Assembly (NCBI GenBank): GCA_964489425.1
Contig: CAZAYP010000018.1
Span: forward strand, 1 to 5,182
DNA from: CAZAYP01 sp964489425 [NCBI: uncultured Verrucomicrobiota bacterium]
GTDB lineage: Bacteria; Verrucomicrobiota; Kiritimatiellia; RZYC01
Length of the DNA: 5,182 nt
Reading direction: 5' to 3'
A model generated the notes under the pieces. It made no database searches. It was not told the origin of the DNA and was given only the letters and a program-made list of their open reading frames with translations. Positions 1 to 5,182 of this stretch are shown piece by piece (the first letter of the stretch is position 1; each line of letters starts with the position of its first letter). Both the position numbers and the translations under genes were made by a program.

Positions 1-489
1 TGCGGCGCCATCGCCGGCGCGGGCCGGGCCCAGCGGGATCGGCCGGGAAGCCGCGGACGGCACCGCGCCAGCGGCCAGGGCCTGCCGCAGGCCGGGCTGC
101 AGGCGGTCGGCCGGCTGCAGGAGATCCACGGCCACGACGCCCGCGTCCTGCGCCAGCAGCGCGTCCACGGCCGCCGGCGGCGCGAGCAGGATGAACGCGT
201 TGTCCGGCAGGTACGGCCCGAGGTGTCCGGCCGCGGCCAGGCGCGCCCGCTGCGCCGGCGTGACCGGGCCCGCCAGCATGACGATCCACGCCCCCTCGGC
301 CCCGGCATGGGCCTGCCGATATTCCTGGGCCGCGGGCGAAAACTTTGCCCGGGGACCTGCGCCAGCATCCGGCGCCGGGATGGTCCGGGACAGCAGGCGC
401 ACGTCCGCCCGGGCCGTGGCCAGGCTGAGCCCCAGGGCGACAAAACTGACAAGCGCGGCGCGGCGCAAGATGGTTTGAGAATATTTCAT
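1..489 (-). CDS. Secreted subtilisin-like (S8) protease, N-terminal part only (cut by window edge)
   Basis: The open frame runs 163 codons from an ATG at 489 to the left edge with no stop. A GGAG ribosome binding site (500-497) sits 7 nt upstream; a nearer ATG at 494-492 reads only ATG AAA TGA. Residues 1-28 form a signal peptide: KYSQTILRR positive region, hydrophobic core 11-25, and an ATARA cleavage site before D29. Residues about 68-135 (WIVMLAGPVTPAQRARL, then GPYLPDNAFILLAP, then VVAVDLLQPADRLQP) resemble the pro-domain in front of many bacterial S8 proteases, where a GPV..., YLPDNA and QPA.RL pattern recurs. That pro-domain normally assists folding and inhibits the enzyme before secretion. 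The Asp/His/Ser catalytic motifs would lie beyond the edge, so the protease call is inference from the pro-domain only. Another exported protein carrying the same domain is possible. The gene probably has its own promoter at 527-556. Confidence 0.6.
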   Translation of the reverse strand, partial: MKYSQTILRRAALVSFVALGLSLATARADVRLLSRTIPAPDAGAGPRAKFSPAAQEYRQAHAGAEGAWIVMLAGPVTPAQRARLAAAGHLGPYLPDNAFILLAPPAAVDALLAQDAGVVAVDLLQPADRLQPGLRQALAAGAVPSAASRPIPLGPARAGDGAA

Positions 490-526
490 TTCATGGCTCC
501 GTTGTGAGTTGCGATTAATGGCGCGG

Positions 527-556
527 ATAGTACCGGACCCGGTGATCGCGCGTCAA
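527..556 (-). promoter_or_regulatory. Sigma70-like promoter for the protease-like gene
   Basis: On the minus strand, TTGACG (556-551, five of six matches to TTGACA) is followed by an 18-nt spacer and TACTAT (532-527, four of six matches to TATAAT). Transcription would start near 520, giving a leader of about 30 nt that contains the GGAG ribosome binding site at 500-497. The position and spacing fit well, and the surrounding DNA is AT-richer than its neighbours. It is a motif match only. Confidence 0.45.
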
Positions 557-580
557 TGCCCGTCGGGCACCAGTGGCCGC

Positions 581-596
581 CGCCGGCCTACTTCAG
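581..596 (-). repeat. 16-nt direct repeat of the hydrolase 3' end (partner at 693-708)
   Basis: The plus-strand sequence cgccggcctacttcag occurs here and again at 693-708, 112 nt away. The second copy includes the last two codons and the TAG stop of the hydrolase gene (CTG AAG TAG on the minus strand). The first copy lies in the intergenic gap and has no gene attached. The segment 584-591 can also pair with 611-618 (8 bp, 19-nt loop), which competes with the hairpin at 615-638. It could be a remnant of a local duplication or part of a dispersed intergenic repeat. Confidence 0.6.
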
Positions 597-614
597 ACCG
601 CGCAAGCCCGGTAG

Positions 615-638
615 GCCGCCGCCGTCCCGGCGGGCGGC
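615..638. repeat. GC-rich hairpin in the intergenic gap
   Basis: The arm 615-624 pairs with 628-638 around the 3-nt loop tcc, with one bulged G at 634, giving ten base pairs that are all G-C. It lies between the hydrolase and the protease-like gene. No T-run follows on either strand, so it is not a textbook intrinsic terminator. It resembles the other hairpins in this window in being GC-only and in having a TCC-containing loop. Confidence 0.5.
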
Positions 639-674
639 TTCCGACCCCCATGGCGCAACAGCCCAGGCCCTGGC

Positions 675-699
675 GCCGGCCGCGGGGGACCGCGCCGGC
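675..699 (-). terminator. Strong hairpin directly after the hydrolase stop codon
   Basis: The arm 675-685 pairs with 690-699 around the loop ggga (686-689), with C680 bulged, giving ten G-C pairs. On the transcript it begins at the very next base after the TAG stop (702-700). The position suggests a transcription end or a 3' stabilising structure for the EEP-hydrolase message. No U-tract follows, so a classical Rho-independent terminator is not shown. Confidence 0.4.
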
Positions 700-1665
700 C
701 TACTTCAGGAACCCGCTCACCGCCGCCCGCCACTCGTCCGGATGGGTGGCCAGGTACGACTCGTGGCCAGTCCGCTCAAACTCCACGAACTCCTTGGGCC
801 CGGGGACGGCGTCAAAGACGCGGCGGGCCTCGGCCAGCCGCGCCCGCGGATCATCGCGGCCGTGCATGAACAAGGCCGGGCAGTTCACTGCGCGCGCGTA
901 ATCCACGGGGTTGTGCCTGAACCCGTTGAACCCCCACTGCCAGCCGCCCCAGAACACCAACAGTTCGGCGCCGGGAAAAGACGGCACGCGCATGGCGGCG
1001 AACCGATTGCGCGCGGTGTTGAGCAGCGAGTCGAACACCGCCTCCAGGATCACGGCGTCCGGCGCCACGCCCCGCGCAGAAATCGCCCGCAGGATGGCGG
1101 CAGCCCCCATGCTATACCCGAATAGGATGAAGCCGGCATGGCGGGTGTTGCCGCGGGCATAGCGCACGGCGGCAGCCACGTCCTCCGCCTCGCGCACGCC
1201 GATCGTGGTGTAGGATTCCGACGACCCGCCGGAACCCCGAAAATCCACCAGCAGCACCGAGGCGCCGAGATCCAATAACGCCTGCGCCTCGCCCAGCAGG
1301 CTGGTCTTTTCACTACCATACCCATGGAACAGGATGACCAGCGGCGTGGCAGGCCCGCGGTCGGCGTACCAGGCCGATAGCGTCACGTTGCCGGCCACGG
1401 GAATAGCCAGGGCCCGGCCATCAGCACTGAGGGCGGACGGCGGAAGCTCGCTGACCGGCCGCGGCAGGTTGACACCGACCATGAGCACCTTGAGCCGCGC
1501 CCAGGGCGACAGCTTCTCGGACTTCTGGGTTTTGGCGCCGCCGGCGGCAAAGTGGGTCATGACCGCGGCATGGTTGTACGCCAACACGTTGAGACCCACG
1601 AAGCCGGCCAGCGCCAGCAACCCCAGCCATAGCAGCCAGCGGCGCAATACGCGATGGCGCTTCAA
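700..1665 (-). CDS. Membrane-anchored alpha/beta hydrolase
   Basis: This is a 321-residue serine hydrolase of the alpha/beta fold. The N-terminus KRHRVLRRW followed by a hydrophobic stretch (about 11-30) is an uncleaved anchor that would place the catalytic domain outside the inner membrane. The fold motifs come in order: ILFHGYG oxyanion-hole strand (111-117), LLVDFRGSGGS (138-148), nucleophile elbow GYSMG with Ser185, acid Asp272 in HGRDDP (268-273), and His301 in TGHES. A tryptophan/phenylalanine-rich stretch at 238-249 probably belongs to the lid. The substrate cannot be read from the sequence; esterase, lipase-like or peptidase activity are all open. The start is TTG at 1665. An in-frame TGA lies two codons upstream (1671-1669), no ATG occurs before residue 36, and only the TTG start retains the membrane anchor. 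The TTG overlaps the stop of the EEP gene (TTGA), and no clear ribosome binding site is visible, so translation is probably coupled. Confidence 0.9.
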   Translation of the reverse strand: MKRHRVLRRWLLWLGLLALAGFVGLNVLAYNHAAVMTHFAAGGAKTQKSEKLSPWARLKVLMVGVNLPRPVSELPPSALSADGRALAIPVAGNVTLSAWYADRGPATPLVILFHGYGSEKTSLLGEAQALLDLGASVLLVDFRGSGGSSESYTTIGVREAEDVAAAVRYARGNTRHAGFILFGYSMGAAAILRAISARGVAPDAVILEAVFDSLLNTARNRFAAMRVPSFPGAELLVFWGGWQWGFNGFRHNPVDYARAVNCPALFMHGRDDPRARLAEARRVFDAVPGPKEFVEFERTGHESYLATHPDEWRAAVSGFLK

Positions 1666-3863
1666 GGATCAAGCCCGATGCCATAGAGCACGACCGGGCT
1701 CTCCGGCGGCAAGTCGGTGTAGACATTCAGCGGCGGGATGGCCGTGATGCCGGTGCGTACGGCGGCGAAGCCTTCCATGGCGTTGGTGGTGCGCAGCAGC
1801 CGGTACCGCTTGCCGGCCACGCTGTCCCAGCGGACCACCCCGGCGGCGGCCGCCCCGCTGCCCGCGGCGTCGCGCAGGGCCAGCGCCGAGGCGGCATTGG
1901 TCGGTTGCGTGCCGGCGCGATACTCGTGGGCGTCGCGGAACCCGTCGGTATCGAAATCCGTTCCCCAGCCGGCCATGGTCAGGTTGCCGAAGTTGGCCAG
2001 CTCCCACGTGTCCAACATGGCGTCGTCGTCGCAGTCGGTGCAGGTGAGCAGGGCAAACTGCTTGATGACCGCCAGGTGCTGCATGTCGGTTCCGGCCGAG
2101 TCGTTGGTCTGGACCGGCGGCGGCGGGACAGCCCAGACCCGGCTGTCAAACACCATGCCATCCGGGAACGTGATGCCCGCCAAGGTAAATGGCACATGGC
2201 AGGCATCCAGGCGGCGGCAGGGAAGCACGTAGTCGTAGGGCGCGCCGCGGGTCAGGTTGGTGTCCTTGTCGCCGGCCTGGTCGGCGGGCTGGTGGGCATC
2301 GCTGAACACGTTGGACAGCGCCAGCAGGCAGTCATCGTTGCGGTTGGGCGTGTTGAAATCGCCGCCGACGACGATGAAATCCGTGGCCGGCCAGCCGGCT
2401 TTGCGGATCTGGTTGGTGATGATGATCGCTTCCTTCTTGCGCGTAGCCTCGTCGGTGGTGGTGGCGCCGGACTTGAAGTGGACGCTGATGACATGCAGGT
2501 CCTGGGTGCCGGGCAGGTTGATCGTGGTCCACTCGAAGTTGCGGCCCGACACCTGGGTGTCGGCCCAGTAGCCATTGGCGGTGATGGGCCAGCGGCTGAT
2601 GACGCCGTTGGGCAACGCCGAACCGCTGGACTCAACGGCGTAGTCGTAGTCCGGGCCAAACACCGCATCCACGTAGGCCCGCCGGCTGGCGTTGGTCACC
2701 AGCCATTCCTGGATGGCGACGATATCCGGCCGCAGCGCCTTGAAAATGCGCGCCGAGGTTTCGATGTAGCGCATCTGGTCGTTCGGGTCGCGATCGGTCA
2801 GGTTGGCGGTCATGATGGTGAAGAACTCGCGCATGTCGCGGGTGACCACCACCTGGCTCGCGGCCGCGGCGCCGGCGGTGTTGGTGGCGCGCACCACGAT
2901 CCGGTTGGTGCCCACGCCCAGCCGGAGTGCCGGCACCGACCAGTTGGTGGCCGCCGCGATCAGGCCAGCCACACCGGTCAGGCTGTTGGTCCAGCGCAGG
3001 TGGCCGGCGGCGTTGGTATTGCAGCGGCCGGTCAGCGTGAGGTTCGAGGTCCCGAACCCCACGCCCAGCGTGCCGGGCAGCGGGTCTGTGAGCGTGATGG
3101 TCGGGTAGCGGCCGTCGCCGCCGGTGGCGGTGAGGGCCAGGTTGTCGAGGCTGATCTTGGGCCGGTTGCCGGTGGTGCCGCCGACGCCGTTATGCACGTA
3201 AAACCGCAGCTGCGCGCCGGGGTTGTTGTTGAACGCCGCGGGCAATGCCACGCCCGCCACGGAACCGCTCGCGGCCACGCCGTTCTGCACGTTCAACACC
3301 TGCGCGGCGGCCAGTTCCGCAAAGGCCGCCCCGTCCGTGCTCCAATACACGCGCAGCGAGCTTTTGCGGTCACCGGTCGAGTTGATCACGCCGGCCCAGT
3401 CAAACCCGAGGGTGCCGGCATCGACCCCGGAATAATCCGCGAAAAAGTCCACCGCCACGGAACCCGAATTGTCCGTCGAGCCGTTCACGAGAAAGACCAG
3501 CGTGCCACTGCCCTTCTGCTTGCCGGCGGTGGAACTCGTGGTCCAGTTGGTGCTGGCCACGGTGATCTTGGTTGCGCTGGGAATGGTGCCCGCACCGCCC
3601 GCCGGCAGCGCGCCGAAGCGGTTGGCTCCCGACCCGGAACTGAAGTCCGCGGCCCAGTTGGCGATGTCGGCGAAGGTTTCGGTGTAGGCCAGGCCGGGCT
3701 GGCCGGCCATGGGCACGGGCACCGCCGCCGGCGCGGCGGCGACGGTCGCGGCCAGCAGCAGCGCGGCGCCAAGGCAGGTTTTCCAATGTTTGGAAAAAAG
3801 GCCCGCGATTTTTCCAATGTTTGGAAAACCCGCGCCAGCGGGCACGGCGCCGCGCTTCTTCAC
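1662..3863 (-). CDS. Secreted multidomain endonuclease/exonuclease/phosphatase (EEP, DNase I-like) protein
   Basis: The protein has 733 residues. A long signal peptide has its hydrophobic core at 31-44 and probable cleavage near 44-47. Next come a beta-sandwich domain (about 57-247) and an Ig-like domain (252-342). The EEP catalytic domain (about 346-604) shows TAN with Asn354, QEW with Glu386, SVHFKS with His462, GGDFN with Asp502 and Asn504, PYDY with Asp544, and His596. Members hydrolyse phosphodiesters (DNA, RNA, phospholipid or sugar phosphate), so the substrate is open; extracellular nuclease is the simplest reading. The usual SDH motif reads MQH here. Two acidic loops with DxDxDxxxDxxE spacing (610-621 and 636-647) look Ca-binding. 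A C-terminal beta module (677-732) matches the end of the upstream propeller protein. The start is GTG at 3863, with only a weak AGAG site; GTG at 3845 is an alternative. Later in-frame starts (from residue 48) would lose the signal peptide. Confidence 0.88.
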   Translation of the reverse strand: MKKRGAVPAGAGFPNIGKIAGLFSKHWKTCLGAALLLAATVAAAPAAVPVPMAGQPGLAYTETFADIANWAADFSSGSGANRFGALPAGGAGTIPSATKITVASTNWTTSSTAGKQKGSGTLVFLVNGSTDNSGSVAVDFFADYSGVDAGTLGFDWAGVINSTGDRKSSLRVYWSTDGAAFAELAAAQVLNVQNGVAASGSVAGVALPAAFNNNPGAQLRFYVHNGVGGTTGNRPKISLDNLALTATGGDGRYPTITLTDPLPGTLGVGFGTSNLTLTGRCNTNAAGHLRWTNSLTGVAGLIAAATNWSVPALRLGVGTNRIVVRATNTAGAAAASQVVVTRDMREFFTIMTANLTDRDPNDQMRYIETSARIFKALRPDIVAIQEWLVTNASRRAYVDAVFGPDYDYAVESSGSALPNGVISRWPITANGYWADTQVSGRNFEWTTINLPGTQDLHVISVHFKSGATTTDEATRKKEAIIITNQIRKAGWPATDFIVVGGDFNTPNRNDDCLLALSNVFSDAHQPADQAGDKDTNLTRGAPYDYVLPCRRLDACHVPFTLAGITFPDGMVFDSRVWAVPPPPVQTNDSAGTDMQHLAVIKQFALLTCTDCDDDAMLDTWELANFGNLTMAGWGTDFDTDGFRDAHEYRAGTQPTNAASALALRDAAGSGAAAAGVVRWDSVAGKRYRLLRTTNAMEGFAAVRTGITAIPPLNVYTDLPPESPVVLYGIGLDP
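3779..3828. repeat. Pair of identical 19-nt palindromes, 31 bp apart
   Basis: The plus-strand 19-mer ttttccaatgtttggaaaa occurs at 3779-3797 and 3810-3828, both copies in the same orientation. Each has perfect 8-bp arms (TTTTCCAA/TTGGAAAA) around a TGT centre. The start-to-start distance of 31 bp is close to three helical turns, which would place two bound proteins on the same face of the DNA. The pair lies inside the EEP reading frame, just before the signal-peptide core. Because 31 is not a multiple of three, the copies are translated differently, as FPNIGK and FSKHWK. These AT-rich blocks stand out from very GC-rich surroundings. A double operator or regulator site is the best explanation. 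Confidence 0.75.
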
Positions 3864-3876
3864 AAGCCCACGCTCT

Positions 3877-3911
3877 GTATTCTGATCCTTGGCATGCTTT
3901 AATCAGAATAC
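3877..3911. promoter_or_regulatory. Perfect 10-bp inverted repeat upstream of the EEP gene
   Basis: The arms gtattctgat (3877-3886) and atcagaatac (3902-3911) are perfect inverted copies around a 15-nt spacer (3887-3901). It ends 13 nt before the GTG start of the EEP gene. It could be an operator dyad or an mRNA hairpin over the leader. No convincing -35/-10 pair is visible in the gap, so its relation to a promoter is unknown. Confidence 0.5.
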
Positions 3912-3914
3912 CAA

Positions 3915-3964
3915 CTCCGGCGGCCACTGTATAGGCAGGCGTGGACGCCTGCGCCACGCCGGAG
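3915..3964 (-). terminator. Nested hairpin after the propeller gene
   Basis: An outer 8-bp stem (3915-3922 with 3957-3964, ctccggcg/cgccggag) encloses an inner stem (3935-3942 with 3945-3952, gcaggcgt/acgcctgc, realistically 7 bp with a 4-nt loop). It begins 10 nt after the propeller stop codon. The minus-strand sequence that follows begins TTGGTATTCTGATT, which is moderately U-rich rather than a clean U-tract. It is a plausible terminator or 3' structure and could separate the propeller gene from the EEP-hydrolase unit. Confidence 0.4.
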
Positions 3965-3974
3965 ACAATGCGGC

Positions 3975-5182
3975 CTACCGCGCCTCGATGCGGTAGAACG
4001 CGGCGCCGGCGGATTCGGTCCGGTCGGTCCAGGCGTTGATCGGCGGCGTGGCCGGCAGGCCCTGGGCCGCGGGCACAAATGCGCCGCGCAACCCGTCGGC
4101 CTTCAGCACATCGTATACTTCCGCCTCGCGGCTCAGCCACTGGAGCACCACGCCCGCGGGTGTGGCGAAGAAACTGCTCAAGCGCGGCCCCCCTATTGAC
4201 CGCTCAAACGGCCCGTATTCCCGCAGGTCCCCCGTGGTTTCGTATTCCACCAGTTTGTAGCGGCAGGTGCCGTCCGCGCTGGCGCCGGCATCCGCCACGC
4301 TGTAACTGGCGCCCAAGCCGCCCTGGGGCCAACCCTGGGCCGCGACCATGGCGCTGTTGACCTTGATCCACTGTCCGGCGGCCTCGTCCCAGCGGAACAG
4401 GTCGAACCCGAGGGTGTTCAGTTCCGACGCGGTCTGCCAGCAGACTTGGATTTCGCCATTCATTTCCTGGAGGTAGAAATCGAAGAGTACAACAAGGGTC
4501 GAAGATCCGACAAGGAGAGCGGCCTCGGCAACGGCGCCAGCCTCGTTGGTGAGGGCCTGGGCGCAGGCCAGCGTCACCCGGTTCGTGACGGAATAAGGTG
4601 TCGGCCTGGAATTGAAAAGATAGGCGCTCCCGGCATTGTACACTCCGTTGTCGTCGTATGGGCCGCCCACGATCAGCTTGTCCGCACCCAGGCCCGCCAC
4701 GGAATAGCCGAAGTAATCGGTCGCCGCCGGCGCGGGGTTGGCGATGGTCGCCTGCAAGACCCCGTTCGTGTCGTAGAGATACGCGCTCCCGGCATCGTCC
4801 GCTCCGGCATCGTCCATAAAGGCGCCCACGATAATCTTGTCCGCGCCCAGGCCCGCCACCGACCAGCCGAATCTATCGGTCGCCGCCGGCGCGGGGTTGG
4901 CGATGGTCGTCAACAAGACCCCGTTCGTGTCGTAGAGATAGGCGCTCCCGGCATCGCTCGCTCCGGCGTCGTCCCGGTAGGCGCCCACGATGATCCGGTC
5001 CGCGCCCAGGCCCGCCACGGAATAGCCGAAGTAATCGCCAAAGGCCGGCGCGGGATTGGTGATGGTCACCAACAAGACTCCGTTCGTGTCGTAGAGATAG
5101 GCGCTCCCGGCATCGCTCTCTCCGGCGTCGTCCTGATAGGCGCCCACGATGATCCGGTCCGGGCCCAGGCCCGCCACCGAAA
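3975..5182 (-). CDS. Secreted FG-GAP-type beta-propeller repeat protein, C-terminal part only
   Basis: The frame is open to the right edge and ends at a TAG (3977-3975), so the true N-terminus lies outside. The GTG at 5177 is an internal valine, not a start. Numbering from it, residues 1-159 are three 53-residue repeats with the pattern VAGLGxDxIIVGAxxDDAG, then DAGSAYLYDTNGVL, then NPAPAxxDxFGxS. This fits propeller blades of the FG-GAP_2 / integrin-alpha type. A fourth blade decays after residue 189. Residues about 232-325 (from FDFYLQEMNGEIQVCWQTAS to EYGPFE) resemble a beta-sandwich module common in large exported bacterial proteins, with a WxTASExxxxGFxLxR motif. Residues 345-400 match the C-terminal module of the EEP protein. 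Such propellers usually bind ligands or proteins; no catalytic motif is visible. Export is inferred from the architecture, as the signal peptide is outside the window. Confidence 0.85.
   Translation of the reverse strand, partial: SVAGLGPDRIIVGAYQDDAGESDAGSAYLYDTNGVLLVTITNPAPAFGDYFGYSVAGLGADRIIVGAYRDDAGASDAGSAYLYDTNGVLLTTIANPAPAATDRFGWSVAGLGADKIIVGAFMDDAGADDAGSAYLYDTNGVLQATIANPAPAATDYFGYSVAGLGADKLIVGGPYDDNGVYNAGSAYLFNSRPTPYSVTNRVTLACAQALTNEAGAVAEAALLVGSSTLVVLFDFYLQEMNGEIQVCWQTASELNTLGFDLFRWDEAAGQWIKVNSAMVAAQGWPQGGLGASYSVADAGASADGTCRYKLVEYETTGDLREYGPFERSIGGPRLSSFFATPAGVVLQWLSREAEVYDVLKADGLRGAFVPAAQGLPATPPINAWTDRTESAGAAFYRIEAR
4701..5177 (-). repeat. Three tandem 159-nt repeats encoding propeller blades
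   Basis: The units are 5177-5019, 5018-4860 and 4859-4701, each 53 codons without indels. A degenerate fourth unit covers about 4700-4611, and further units probably lie beyond the right edge. Long stretches are identical at the nucleotide level, for example ccgttcgtgtcgtagagata in all three units. Silent positions are therefore kept as well as the protein, which points to recent duplication or gene conversion. Confidence 0.9.

Noticed and set aside
490-699. Search for a tRNA, small RNA or small gene in this gap
   Set aside because: Only hairpins, the 16-mer repeat and the promoter were found. No cloverleaf and no frame with a ribosome binding site was seen.
191-1162. Several overlapping plus-strand frames of 83-189 codons
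   Set aside because: They are rich in R, P and A, have no domain or ribosome binding site, and are antisense to the protease-like and hydrolase genes or to the GC-rich gap.
3485-3817. Minus-strand frame starting MEKSRAFFPNIGK as an alternative N-terminus
   Set aside because: It starts at a TTG inside a palindrome, runs in a different phase from the EEP domains and turns into a low-complexity P/R/S sequence with no signal peptide.
3779-3828. Palindrome pair considered as transposon ends or an attachment site
   Set aside because: The copies are direct rather than inverted relative to each other, only 31 bp apart, and no recombinase, transposase or target duplication is present.
1905-3902. A 665-codon open frame on the plus strand
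   Set aside because: It is antisense to the EEP gene and arises from the high GC content. The translation is a low-complexity run of G, V, A, R and H without domains, while the minus frame has a signal peptide and catalytic motifs.
3864-3914. Sigma70-type promoter for the EEP gene (TTAAAG, 17 nt, TACAGA)
   Set aside because: The match is weak in both hexamers and overlaps the inverted repeat; it is not strong enough to list as a feature.
3400-4140. A 246-codon minus-strand frame bridging the propeller gene and the EEP gene
   Set aside because: It is an out-of-phase reading of both genes and of the gap, rich in R and A, with no domain. It is informative only because it reads the palindromes in a third way (FSKHWKN, FFQTLEN).
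4611-5177. Tandem repeats considered as a CRISPR array
   Set aside because: The unit is 159 nt, in frame, without unique spacers, and encodes protein blades.

Overview
The window is GC-rich and every convincing gene lies on the minus strand. Reading from the right-hand end there are four: a secreted beta-propeller protein (C-terminal part only), a secreted DNase I-like endonuclease/exonuclease/phosphatase (EEP) protein, a membrane-anchored alpha/beta hydrolase, and the N-terminus of what looks like a secreted subtilisin-type protease. The last is cut by the left edge. Nothing here is a conventional phylogenetic marker. The lineage guess of Verrucomicrobiota / Kiritimatiellota or a nearby PVC phylum is inference. 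It rests on the style of the secreted proteins: a beta-sandwich plus Ig-like domain plus EEP domain, acidic Ca-binding loops, a C-terminal module with a PPxNxxTD motif, and the TTTTCCAA/TTGGAAAA palindromes.

Layout. 5182-3975 (minus): propeller protein with three 53-residue (159-nt) tandem repeats and a decaying fourth, then a beta module and a C-terminal module. 3974-3864: a 111-nt gap holding a nested hairpin (3915-3964) and a perfect 10-bp inverted repeat (3877-3911). 3863-1662 (minus): EEP protein with a GTG start, whose N-terminal codons overlap two copies of a 19-nt palindrome exactly 31 bp apart. 1665-700 (minus): alpha/beta hydrolase with a TTG start that overlaps the TGA stop of the EEP gene (TTGA), which implies translational coupling. 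699-490: a 210-nt gap with two very GC-rich hairpins, a duplicated 16-mer that includes the hydrolase stop codon, and a sigma70-like promoter (527-556). 489-1 (minus): protease-like N-terminus with a signal peptide and a good ribosome binding site.

How they fit together. The EEP and hydrolase genes are one transcription unit. The propeller gene may be read into it or may end at the 3915-3964 hairpin. The protease-like gene probably has its own promoter. Three of the products look exported, and the fourth is tethered to the membrane, so the cluster looks like envelope or extracellular degradation functions, though no shared substrate can be read from the sequence. The EEP and propeller proteins end in the same 56-residue module, aligned without a gap, which suggests a common C-terminal handling or anchoring function. 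The strongest unexplained signal is the palindrome pair at the start of the EEP gene: it is translated in two different frames, so it is conserved as DNA rather than as protein.
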